This document shows, in pieces, positions 1 to 6,869 of a stretch of 12,786 bases of DNA. This DNA comes from an uncultured Collinsella sp. Its GTDB lineage: Bacteria; Actinomycetota; Coriobacteriia; Coriobacteriales; Coriobacteriaceae. The translations under genes and the position numbers were made by a program. Below the pieces are notes generated by a model, which saw only the letters and a program-made list of their open reading frames with translations, was not told where the DNA came from and ran no database searches. Positions within the stretch are counted from its first letter, which is position 1. Each line of letters opens with the position of its first letter. Location: positions 1 through 12,786 of the forward strand of contig UQTN01000059.1 in the NCBI GenBank assembly GCA_900543945.1. The letters run 5' to 3'.

Positions 1-1
1 G

Positions 2-646
2 TTGCGCCGCGCCCGGCGAGCGGCGGGCGATGGCGGTGCGGTGCGCCTGGGCGTATCGATGATGTGCCCGGGGCGCCACACGCTCGCGCTGTGGCCGCAG
101 GTGCACGACATGGAGCCGCGCTTGCGTTTTGAGATTGTGCCGGTGGGGGACCTTTACGACGAGCGCGAGACCGTCATGCGCAGCTTGGGCCGCGAGGTCG
201 ATGTGGTGCAATCGAGTTTTTCAACCCCACGTTGGGGTGATGCCTGCCAAAAGCTCCGCATTGTCAACGTGCCGTTTTATATCGATCTGCCGCGCACGAG
301 CCCGCTGGCGCGCAAGAATCGCATTACGGTTGCCGACTTGGAGGGTATGCGTCTGCGCGTACTGCGCCACGGCAACGACGCCATGGACAGCCTGCGCATC
401 GATCTTTTGGCCGATGGCGGCGTGGACGTGATCGACGTGGACAGTTTTGACTTTGCGCTCTTTAACGAGGCGGAGGAAAAGGGCGACGCGGTGCTCACTT
501 GCGGGGCGTGGTCGGGCGTGCACCCGGCTTTTGTAGGCGTGCCGTTCCTATGTGGCCGCGAGGTGCCGGTCTTCTTGCACTACCCGCTCGAGCCCACCCT
601 CCAAGTACAAAAATTCGTCAACGCCATGGTCCAACTTCTCAAATAG
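2..646 (+). CDS. LysR-type transcriptional regulator, 3' part (effector-binding domain)
   Basis: The reading frame is open from the left edge to a TAG at 644-646, giving at least 214 residues; the true start lies outside the window. The visible part reads like the periplasmic-binding-protein-like effector domain of LysR regulators: a first strand (VRLGVSM) near residue 14, a hydrophobic/polar alternation typical of two Rossmann-like lobes, and a C-terminal helix (QVQKFVNAMVQLL) typical of the end of LysR proteins. The DNA-binding helix-turn-helix would lie upstream and is not seen. LysR proteins bind DNA as tetramers and respond to a small ligand, but nothing here identifies the ligand or target genes. 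The next gene runs in the same direction 119 nt downstream and seems separately transcribed. Seen: the frame and fold-like pattern. Inferred: family. It could also be a stand-alone binding-protein-like domain. Confidence 0.7.
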   Translation: MRRARRAAGDGGAVRLGVSMMCPGRHTLALWPQVHDMEPRLRFEIVPVGDLYDERETVMRSLGREVDVVQSSFSTPRWGDACQKLRIVNVPFYIDLPRTSPLARKNRITVADLEGMRLRVLRHGNDAMDSLRIDLLADGGVDVIDVDSFDFALFNEAEEKGDAVLTCGAWSGVHPAFVGVPFLCGREVPVFLHYPLEPTLQVQKFVNAMVQLLK

Positions 647-656
647 CTATCGTGTC

Positions 657-691
657 GATGATTCTTTAATCCCCGTCCTAGAAAAATCATC
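657..691. repeat. Inverted repeat downstream of the LysR-type gene
   Basis: GATGATT at 657-663 faces AATCATC at 685-691; allowing one mismatch the stem grows to 10 bp around a 15-nt loop. It begins 10 nt after the stop codon. There is no T-run after the stem, so it is a weak terminator at best; it might instead be an operator ahead of the next gene. Confidence 0.35.
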
Positions 692-718
692 TGGTAGAGT
701 TGACCTCACGTGAATTTC

Positions 719-733
719 AGCACACTGTGTGCT
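719..733. promoter_or_regulatory. 15-bp perfect palindrome upstream of the GGDEF gene (possible operator)
   Basis: AGCACAC-T-GTGTGCT is a perfect 7-bp inverted repeat with a 1-nt centre, ending 32 nt before the chosen GTG start. Its size suits a dimeric repressor or activator. Weak promoter-like elements lie just upstream (an extended -10 like TGGTAGAGT at 692-700 and TTGACC at 700-705), but no convincing -35/-10 pair was found. Confidence 0.4.
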
Positions 734-765
734 ACCTGCACTTTTGTCATTTGAGGAGTGAACTT

Positions 766-1857
766 GTGAATCCTTCTGTCGCCAAGAAAGCCAGCCGGGC
801 GGTGCGCCTGCTCATGATGGTGCTCACGGCAGTTCTCATCTTCTTTTTCATCAATGTTATGCTGCTCGTCTCCGATATCCAGGGCACAGCGCGCGTGGTC
901 AACTACGCCGGTCTGGTGCGCGGCACTACGCAGCGAATCGTTAAGCTCGAGGACGCGGGCCAGCCTCGAGATGACCTGCTCAGAGCCGTTGATTCATACA
1001 TCAACGGTTTGCGTTACGGAAGTGATGACCTCAACCTCGTCCGTCTCGACGACGACGAGTATCAGGCAAAGATGACCGAGCTTGCAAACTATTATGATGA
1101 GCTTTGCGCCGAGATCATCCATGTGCGCGAAGTCGGCTACGAGAACACCGACATCATCGCCATGAGCGAGGAGTTCTTTGGTATTTGCGACGATGCTACG
1201 CGACTCGCAGAGGACTACTCTCAGGAGAAGGCGTCGGCGCTCAACTATCTCGAGGGCTTGGTGATCATCGACATCGTGGGCTTGGTGACGACCTTTGCGG
1301 TCGAACTTGTTCGCGCGGTGCACACTGCCGCACTCAATCGCGAGCTGCAGAGCAAAGTTTATCTCGACGAAGCTACGGGACTGCCCAACAAGAACAAATG
1401 CGAGGAAATCTTGGGTCAGGAGCATCCCGTTTCCGCTGAAGCGCCCGTTGCGCTGTGTGTCTTCGATCTTAATAATCTGCATACGGTCAATAACCGCTTT
1501 GGCCACGAGAAGGGTGACGAATACATCCGTTCTTTTGCCTAGCAGCTGGGGCGCGTGGCGTCCGAGGCCTGCTTTGTGGGCCGCGACGGCGGCGATGAGT
1601 TTATCGCGGTGCTGTGGGATGCCGATCGAGCTGCCGTGGAGTCCCGTCTCGCTCGGGTCCGTGCGAACGTGAACGAGTATTCCGAGGCTCACCCCGACAT
1701 GCCTATCAGCTACGCGGTGGGCTATGCGCTTTCCAGTGATTTTGATGAGCCGCCCACGATGCGCGAGCTCTTTTCACAGGCCGACAAAAACATGTACATC
1801 GACAAGAACCGCATAAAGACGGCCGAGGCAGCCGGTCCGCAACGCGATGGCCGGTAA
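766..1857 (+). pseudogene. Membrane-anchored GGDEF diguanylate cyclase interrupted by an in-frame TAG
   Basis: Two open frames in the same phase (766-1542 and 1543-1857) form one 363-codon gene split only by TAG at 1540-1542 (codon 259). The GTG start at 766 was chosen because GAGGAG (753-758) sits 7 nt upstream. Order of parts: membrane helix about 13-35; an extracytoplasmic helical sensor about 40-160 with NYAGLVRGTTQRIVKLE, resembling PilJ-like chemoreceptor N-termini; second membrane helix about 163-180; GGDEF domain from about 199, with DEATGLPNK, FDLNNL, FGHEKGDEY, and after the stop GRDGGDEF (GGDEF at 275-279) and DKNMYIDKN. GGDEF enzymes make cyclic di-GMP from two GTP. No RxxD inhibitory site is visible at the usual place. 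The 258-residue product would lack GGDEF and be inactive. The downstream part has no ribosome binding site. It may be a recent nonsense mutation, a sequencing error or a readthrough site. Confidence 0.8.
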
Positions 1858-1884
1858 GCCTGCAACAGAGGACGGCTACAAAAC

Positions 1885-1925
1885 GAGGCCCTGGCCAAAC
1901 GGCCAGGGCCTCACCAACTTTTATT
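1885..1925. terminator. Bidirectional intrinsic terminator between convergent genes
   Basis: A perfect 12-bp GC-rich stem (1885-1896 with 1901-1912) closes a 4-nt AAAC loop. On the plus strand a T-rich stretch (CTTTTATT) follows from 1918; on the minus strand the stem is followed directly by GTTTTG (complement of 1879-1884). It lies between the end of the GGDEF gene and the end of the convergent ABC operon and can serve both. Confidence 0.8.
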
Positions 1926-1955
1926 CCGTTCTAAACGACGGGCTGATTGCGCGTA

Positions 1956-2063
1956 GGAGGGTGCCCCGAGGGTGGCGGGGTGTTTCCTCCGCGCGCAGTT
2001 TCGCAGCGCAGCGAGAATGTTTGAGCACGGAGGAATTACCCCGCCGCCCCCGGGGCACCCTCC
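1956..2063. repeat. Long inverted repeat (36-nt arms), hairpin element
   Basis: Arms 1956-1991 and 2028-2063 are reverse complements at 32 of 36 positions; two of the four mismatches would be G-U pairs in RNA. The outer ends are GGAGGGTGCCCC and GGGGCACCCTCC, the inner ends TTCCTCCG and CGGAGGAA. The 36-nt centre holds a smaller stem (TTCGC / GCGAGAA). The element ends 14 nt before the ABC gene stop codon. It looks like a REP- or MITE-type palindromic element; it has no coding potential. Confidence 0.75.
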
Positions 2064-2077
2064 GTCAGTAACCAGTT

Positions 2078-3997
2078 CTACTCGAGCTCAAACGCACCGG
2101 TATACAGCTGGTAGTAGTACCCGCGCTTAGCGATCAGCTCGTCGTGGTTGCCGCGCTCGATGATGCGGCCGTGATCCAGGCAGATGATCGCGTCGGAGTT
2201 GCGCACGGTGGAGAGGCGGTGCGCGATGACAAACGTCGTGCGGCCCTCCATGAGCTTGTCCATGCCCTCCTGCACGATGGCCTCGGTGCGGGTGTCGATG
2301 CTCGACGTGGCCTCGTCCAGAATCATTGCCGGCGGATCGGCGACGGCAGCGCGGGCGATTGAGATCAGCTGGCGCTGGCCCTGCGACAGCTGGGCGCCGT
2401 TGCCGGTGAGCATGGTGTCATAGCCGTCAGGCAGGCGGGTGATAAAGTCGTCCGCGCCGGCGAGCTTGGCCGCCGCGATGCACTCCTCGTCGGTGGCATC
2501 CAGGTTGCCGTAGCGGATGTTATCCATCACGGTGCCGGTGAACAGGTTCACGTCCTGCAGCACGATGCCCAGCGAGCGGCGCAGATCGGCCTTGCGGATT
2601 TTGTTGACGTTGATGCCGTCGTAGCGAATCTTGCCGTCGGCGATGTCATAGAAACGGTTGATGAGGTTGGTGATGGTCGTCTTGCCGGCACCGGTGGCGC
2701 CGACAAACGCGACCTTCTGGCCCGGCTTGGCGTATACGGACACGCCGTGCAGCACCTCGTGGTTGGGCGTGTAGCCAAAGTCGACGTTGTCCATGACCAG
2801 GTCGCCGCGCAGCGGCACGTACTCGATCTCGCCGGTTGCGCGGTGCGGATGTTTCCACGCCCACATGCCGGTGTGGTGGTCAGCCTCCTCGAGCTGCCAG
2901 GTGTCGGGGTTGACCTGCGCGTTGACGAGTGTCACGTAGCCTTCGTCGGCCTCGGGCTCCTCATCGATGAGCTCAAAGATGCGGTCGGCGCCGGCGAGGC
3001 CCATGACCACGGCGTTGATCTGTTGCGAGATCTGGCCGATCTGTCCGCAGAACTGCTTGGTCATGTTGAGGAACGGCACCACGACGGCGATGGACAGCGC
3101 CATGCCCGAGATACTCAGGTTGGGAACGCCCAACGCCAGGAAAATGCCGCCGGCAAGGGCCACCAGCACGTAGAGCAGGTTGCCCAGGTTCATAAGGATG
3201 GGCATGAGGATGTTGGCGTACATGTTGGCCTTCTGGGAGACCTCGAAGAGCTTTTCGTTGCGCTCGTCAAAATCGGCCTCGGCGGCAGACTCGTGGCAGA
3301 ACGCCTTGACGACCTTCTGACCGTTCATGACTTCCTCGATATGGCCCTCGACCACGCCGAGCTCGGTCTGCTGCGCAATGAAGAAGCGCGCGGAGTTGGA
3401 GCCGAGCAGCTTGGTCATAAAGGTCATAAAGGCGACGCCGGCGATGATGACCAGGCACATCCACACGCTGTAGTACAGCATGATAAAGAACACCGTGACG
3501 ATGATGATGATCGTCATGAGCAGGTTGGGCAGCGACTGGCTGATCATCTGGCGCAGCGTGTCGATGTCGTTGGTGTAGTGGCTCATGATGTCGCCGCGCT
3601 GGTGCGTGTCGAAGTAGCGAATCGGCAGGTCCTGCATGCGGTTGAACATCATCTCGCGCAGCTTCTCGAGCGAGCCCTGCGTGACAATAGCCATGGCGCG
3701 GTTCCAGAAGAGCGAGGACAGGACGCCGACGCCGTAGATGCAGGCGAGGGTGGTCACGAGCTGTGCGATCTTGGGCTGTGCGGCTTCCCAATCGCCCGAC
3801 TGCCACGATTCGCTAATAATCTGCAGGGCGCTCTGCAGGAAGGTCGCGCCGATGGAGTTGATGATGGCGCAGAGCACCACGCCGGCGACGACAAGGGGCA
3901 AAAGCACGGGATAGAAGCCAAAGAGCGTTTTGATGAGGCGCGACATGGTGCCGCCCTTACGGTTGAGCGCGCGCTCGGCGGCCGTTGCCTTACTCAT
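2078..3997 (-). CDS. ABC exporter half-transporter, catalytically competent subunit (BmrD/LmrD/TM288-like)
   Basis: A 639-residue type IV (ABCB-like) exporter subunit: six predicted membrane helices over about residues 25-330, then a nucleotide-binding domain. Motifs: Walker A GATGAGKTT (433-441), Q-loop VLQD, signature LSQGQ (537-541, not the usual LSGGQ), Walker B ILDEATSS with catalytic Glu562, and H-loop IAHRLST with His593. The ATP site built on its own Walker motifs is therefore intact. Between the two domains an unusual segment contains HHTGMWAWKHPH (374-385), which makes the protein longer than the usual 580-600 residues. The ATG at 3997 has GGGAGGAGG 8 nt upstream and overlaps the preceding gene by 8 nt (ATGAGTAA). 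It should pair with the preceding gene product to expel drugs or lipophilic compounds using ATP at the cytoplasmic membrane. The substrate is unknown. Confidence 0.9.
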   Translation of the reverse strand: MSKATAAERALNRKGGTMSRLIKTLFGFYPVLLPLVVAGVVLCAIINSIGATFLQSALQIISESWQSGDWEAAQPKIAQLVTTLACIYGVGVLSSLFWNRAMAIVTQGSLEKLREMMFNRMQDLPIRYFDTHQRGDIMSHYTNDIDTLRQMISQSLPNLLMTIIIIVTVFFIMLYYSVWMCLVIIAGVAFMTFMTKLLGSNSARFFIAQQTELGVVEGHIEEVMNGQKVVKAFCHESAAEADFDERNEKLFEVSQKANMYANILMPILMNLGNLLYVLVALAGGIFLALGVPNLSISGMALSIAVVVPFLNMTKQFCGQIGQISQQINAVVMGLAGADRIFELIDEEPEADEGYVTLVNAQVNPDTWQLEEADHHTGMWAWKHPHRATGEIEYVPLRGDLVMDNVDFGYTPNHEVLHGVSVYAKPGQKVAFVGATGAGKTTITNLINRFYDIADGKIRYDGINVNKIRKADLRRSLGIVLQDVNLFTGTVMDNIRYGNLDATDEECIAAAKLAGADDFITRLPDGYDTMLTGNGAQLSQGQRQLISIARAAVADPPAMILDEATSSIDTRTEAIVQEGMDKLMEGRTTFVIAHRLSTVRNSDAIICLDHGRIIERGNHDELIAKRGYYYQLYTGAFELE

Positions 3998-5804
3998 GTG
4001 CCTCGCCTCCTCCCTGGGTCTGAGCTTGCGTTGCGGATGCCTCGGTGTCGGCCTCGACGGCCCCTTCGCCCTCGGCAGACATCTTGTTTTGCGAGGTAAA
4101 GGTCTCTCGGTAGATCTCACTCGTCTTGAGCAGCTCTTCGTGGTTGCCGATCTGTGCGATGCGGCCGCCCTCCATGACAATGATGCGGTCTGCGTCCTGC
4201 ACGGAGCTGATGCGCTGGGCGATGATGATCTTGGTCGTGTTGGGCAGATAGCTTGCCAGCCCTGCGCGGATCTTAGCGTCGGTCTTGGTGTCGACGGCGC
4301 TGGTGGAGTCGTCCAGGATCAAGATCTTGGGGCGACGCAGCAGGGCGCGTGCAATGCACAGGCGCTGCTTCTGACCGCCCGAAACATTAGAGCCGCCCTG
4401 TTCGATCCAGGTGTCGTAGCCCTTGGGGAAGCCGTCGACAAACTCATCGGCGCAGGCCAGATGTGCCGCCTCGCGGACTTCCTCGTCGGTGGCGTTCGGG
4501 TCGCCCCAGCGCAGATTCTCGGCGATGGTGCCGCTAAACAGCACGTTTTTCTGCAGCACCATGGCGACCTGGTGGCGCAGTGCGTCCAGGTCGTAGTCGC
4601 GCACGTCCACGCCGCCCACGCGCACAGCGCCTTCGGTGGTGTCGTACAGGCGGGCGATGAGGTTAACGAGCGTGGACTTGGCCGAGCCGGTGCCGCCGAT
4701 GATGCCGATGGTCTCGCCGCTCGTAATGTGCAGGTCGATATCGTCGAGCGCCTGGCGCTTCGCATGCTTGGAATACTTAAAGCTCACGTGGTCAAAGTCG
4801 ATGGAACCGTCGGCAACCTCGAGCACGGGCTCGGCGGGATCGGCGATCGTGGGCTCGGCGGCCAGCACCTCGGCAATGCGGTGTGCCGATTCGTCGGCCA
4901 TGGTCACCATGACAAAGATCATCGACAGCTGCATCAGGCTCATGAGAATCTGGAAACCATAGGTAAAGGTCGAGGAGAGCTGGCCCACGTCGAACAGCGT
5001 GCCCTGGCTCGTGATGATGAGCTTGGAGCCCAGGTAGATGATGACGACAAACGCGCCGTTGACGCAGATGTTCATCATGGGGTTGTTAAAGGCGAGCAGC
5101 TTCTCGGCGCGGGTGAAGTCCATCTGGACGTCGCGCGCGGCGGTCGCGAACTTCTCCTTCTCAAAGTCTTCGCGCACATAGCTCTTGACCACGCGCATGC
5201 CGGTGACGTTTTCCTCGACGGACTCGTTAAGGGCATCGTACTTGTGGAACACGCGCGAGAAGATGGGGCGCACCTTAAAGATGATAAAGAACAGTCCAAA
5301 GCCCAGCAGCGGAATGATGACCAGGTAGACCATGGCGACGCTGCCGCCCATGATAAACGCCATGGTAAAGGCGAAGATCAATACCAGCGGCGCGCGCACG
5401 GCGATACGGATGATCATCATAAAGGCCTGCTGCACGTTGTTGATATCGGTGGTCAGGCGCGTGACGAGCGAGGAGCTCGAGAACTCATCGATGTTGGCAA
5501 AGCTGAACGTCTGGATCTTGTAGAACAGGTCGTGACGCAGGTTCTTGGCGAACCCGCAGCTCGCATGGCTGCAGGTGACGCCGGCAGCGGCACCAAAAGC
5601 AAGCGACGTCAGCGCGATGAGCACCAAAAAGCCTGCGGTGGGAAGCATCTCGGCTACGGTGGCGCCGTCTTTGATGGCGTCGATCAGGTTGGCAGTGATA
5701 AATGGAATCAGCATCTCGCAGAGCACCTCGCCAAGCACAAGCAACGGCGTAGCAACGGTGACTTTCATATAGTCGCGGATGCTGCCCATGAGGGTTTTAA
5801 TCAT
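3990..5804 (-). CDS. ABC exporter half-transporter, degenerate-site subunit (BmrC/LmrC/TM287-like)
   Basis: A 604-residue ABCB-like subunit: six membrane helices over about residues 15-300, then a nucleotide-binding domain. Its motifs depart from consensus where catalysis happens: Walker A GGTGSAKS (370-377) has Ala375 for the last Gly; Walker B is ILILDDSTSAVD, with Asp499 in the place of the catalytic Glu; the H-loop is AQRISS, with Gln530 for His. The signature VSGGQ is normal. This is the pattern of the degenerate partner in heterodimeric exporters: its signature completes the active site of the other subunit. The C-terminal tail of about 30 residues is rich in Ala, Glu, Gln and Gly. The ATG at 5804 overlaps the MarR gene by 8 nt (ATGATTAA), with GGGAGGA just upstream, implying coupled translation. 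It is the second gene of a three-gene operon. Confidence 0.9.
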   Translation of the reverse strand: MIKTLMGSIRDYMKVTVATPLLVLGEVLCEMLIPFITANLIDAIKDGATVAEMLPTAGFLVLIALTSLAFGAAAGVTCSHASCGFAKNLRHDLFYKIQTFSFANIDEFSSSSLVTRLTTDINNVQQAFMMIIRIAVRAPLVLIFAFTMAFIMGGSVAMVYLVIIPLLGFGLFFIIFKVRPIFSRVFHKYDALNESVEENVTGMRVVKSYVREDFEKEKFATAARDVQMDFTRAEKLLAFNNPMMNICVNGAFVVIIYLGSKLIITSQGTLFDVGQLSSTFTYGFQILMSLMQLSMIFVMVTMADESAHRIAEVLAAEPTIADPAEPVLEVADGSIDFDHVSFKYSKHAKRQALDDIDLHITSGETIGIIGGTGSAKSTLVNLIARLYDTTEGAVRVGGVDVRDYDLDALRHQVAMVLQKNVLFSGTIAENLRWGDPNATDEEVREAAHLACADEFVDGFPKGYDTWIEQGGSNVSGGQKQRLCIARALLRRPKILILDDSTSAVDTKTDAKIRAGLASYLPNTTKIIIAQRISSVQDADRIIVMEGGRIAQIGNHEELLKTSEIYRETFTSQNKMSAEGEGAVEADTEASATQAQTQGGGEAHE

Positions 5805-6303
5805 CCAGTTCCTCCCAGGTTACGCGGATTTTATCGAGCATTTCGGCGAGGTCCTCGCGCTCGTCGTGGGTGAGCGCGCTAAAGGCCCGTTCTCTAAAGC
5901 GGATGCGGGCTGCCTGGTCGATGCGGGCGTTTTCCCGGCCGGTTTCGGTCAGGCGAATGGTGAGTTGCCGTCGATCCTTGGGGTTACGGCTGCGCTCGAT
6001 GAGGCCGTTGAGCTCGAGCTTGGACAGGATCTCGGAAAGCGATCCCGGCTTGAGGTCAAAGTGCATGCCGAGCTCCTGCTGCGACATCTCGCCGCCGGGC
6101 TGCTTGGCCAGCAGGCAGATGATGGGCGCCTTGCCGGACACGCCTCCGCCATGAAAATGCATGTAATGGCCGCAAAAGCCCAGGCCATTGAGGATGCGCT
6201 TGGCAAGCTTGTCTTCTGAGCTAACCGCTTCGGGTACATCCGCCGGCTGCGACGGGCCGCCGCCGGGCTCGTGCGAACAAAGGTTAAGAGGTTCATCGCA
6301 CAT
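5797..6303 (-). CDS. MarR-family transcriptional regulator of the ABC exporter operon
   Basis: A 168-residue winged-helix regulator. After a Pro/Glu-rich N-terminal stretch come a dimerisation helix with His residues (CGHYMHFHGGG, 44-54), a helix-turn-helix at about 73-103 (MSQQELGMHFDLKPGSLSEI), and a wing with DRRQLTIRLTETG (110-122), the hallmark of MarR proteins. The last part is helical, as expected for the dimer interface. The ATG at 6303 has GAAAGGAG about 10 nt upstream. It is the first gene of the operon, and its stop overlaps the start of the first ABC gene. MarR proteins next to exporters usually repress their own operon and let go when a drug-like ligand binds; the inverted repeat at the start of the transcript (6324-6360) supports this. 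Ligand unknown. Confidence 0.9.
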   Translation of the reverse strand: MCDEPLNLCSHEPGGGPSQPADVPEAVSSEDKLAKRILNGLGFCGHYMHFHGGGVSGKAPIICLLAKQPGGEMSQQELGMHFDLKPGSLSEILSKLELNGLIERSRNPKDRRQLTIRLTETGRENARIDQAARIRFRERAFSALTHDEREDLAEMLDKIRVTWEELDD

Positions 6304-6323
6304 GAATTAGTGTTGCTCCTTTC

Positions 6324-6360
6324 TTTAGTTAGGTAGTGGAATTGTTTTGTGCCTAACCAA
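6324..6360. promoter_or_regulatory. Probable MarR operator (interrupted inverted repeat)
   Basis: GTTAGG at 6328-6333 faces CCTAAC at 6352-6357 across 18 nt; counting the flanks, arms of about 9 nt match with one mismatch (TTAGTTAGG against CCTAACCAA). The right arm touches the -10 element and covers the expected transcription start of the MarR operon; the left arm lies in the leader. Binding here would block transcription. Two 6-bp half-sites about 24 bp apart are wider than a usual single MarR site, so they might be two half-sites or two dimers. Confidence 0.55.
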
Positions 6361-6387
6361 TCTAGGAGCATGAGAAATGAATGTCAA
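6359..6387 (-). promoter_or_regulatory. Sigma-70-type promoter of the MarR/ABC operon
   Basis: Read on the minus strand: a perfect -35 TTGACA (complement of 6382-6387), a 17-nt spacer, and -10 TAGATT (complement of 6359-6364). The start would be near 6352, giving a leader of about 48 nt before the MarR ATG. It is the best promoter match in the window. Confidence 0.8.
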
Positions 6388-6404
6388 GGTACCAAACTTA
6401 TTAA

Positions 6405-6432
6405 GTTACGGTCTTTTGCCAAACGCCGTAAC
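6405..6432. repeat. Small inverted repeat upstream of the MarR promoter
   Basis: GTTACGG (6405-6411) and CCGTAAC (6426-6432) form a perfect 7-bp stem around 14 nt. It lies 18 nt upstream of the -35 element of the MarR operon. It may be a regulator site; there is no T-run to suggest a terminator. Confidence 0.35.
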
Positions 6433-6537
6433 CGCTCGACGCTGCAAACGCTCCTAAACGGCAATCTGATCCCTGGGGGGACGGAGGAAAAGGTATCGTT
6501 TTGGGCTGCGATGATGCCTTTCGAAGCGGCCTTGCCA

Positions 6538-6689
6538 AAAACTATGCCTAATTACTACGATGAATCCAGCATCGCTGACCACAACAGCTGTTTCTGAAAA
6601 AACGCAAGCTATCTACCTGCGGTTTTGTTGGAGAGAAATTCGTTGTGGTTAGAGGCGGGCGGTTAAACGTAGTAAATAGGCATAGTTTT
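6538..6689. repeat. 152-nt quasi-palindromic element
   Basis: The outer arms 6538-6559 and 6668-6689 are reverse complements at 21 of 22 positions; each arm begins AAAACTATGCCTA when read inward. Further in, CCACAAC and GTTGTGG match, and the centre is a short stem CGCAAG / CCTGCG (6603-6621) that shares the same axis as the outer arms. The minus-strand reading of this central stem is followed by six T. The whole could fold as one long imperfect hairpin. It may be a MITE-like element or a structured RNA; no transposase or open frame lies inside. Confidence 0.7.
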
Positions 6690-6869
6690 GAAATGGCGCT
6701 ATATGAGTAGCATCAACTAGGCCGCCATGGAGCAAACAGCCCCCATTTCCGAAACCTTTCCGCAACAATTTGCACTTCGCACCGCTCGCCTCCGCTCACA
6801 ACGTCCCCTGCGCTACACTTGGTTGCACTGTTGTGCCGTCGCGCCATGCCCGAAACAAGGGAGACCCTC

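Larger units (their letters stand above)
6304..6869. other. Long intergenic region between divergent operons
   Basis: This 566-nt stretch separates the minus-strand MarR operon from the plus-strand kinase gene. It holds the MarR promoter and operator, a small inverted repeat (6405-6432) and a 152-nt quasi-palindrome (6538-6689). Between 6433 and 6537 I see nothing definite. From 6690 to 6869 I see only the kinase ribosome binding site (AAGGGAG, 6857-6863) and a possible -10 (TACACT, 6814-6819) without a good -35. An 82-codon frame at 6349-6597 is not credible as a gene. Confidence 0.6.

Noticed and set aside
1555..1857. Separate gene for the C-terminal GGDEF half
   Set aside because: It begins at a GTG in mid-domain without a ribosome binding site and is in phase with the upstream frame; it is the continuation of the interrupted gene.
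1847..2071. 74-codon frame after the GGDEF gene
   Set aside because: It runs through the terminator and the 36-nt inverted repeat and has no protein features.
2747..5873. Long plus-strand frames opposite the ABC genes (450 and 647 codons)
   Set aside because: They are antisense shadows of GC-rich ABC genes; the proteins are rich in His, Asp and Val with no domain pattern.
6349..6597. 82-codon plus-strand frame in the intergenic region
   Set aside because: It starts inside the MarR operator, has no ribosome binding site, runs through the left arm of the quasi-palindrome and shows no recognisable protein pattern.
6601..6630. Stand-alone terminator for the kinase or MarR operon
   Set aside because: The central stem lies far from any gene end and is better explained as the tip of the 152-nt quasi-palindrome.
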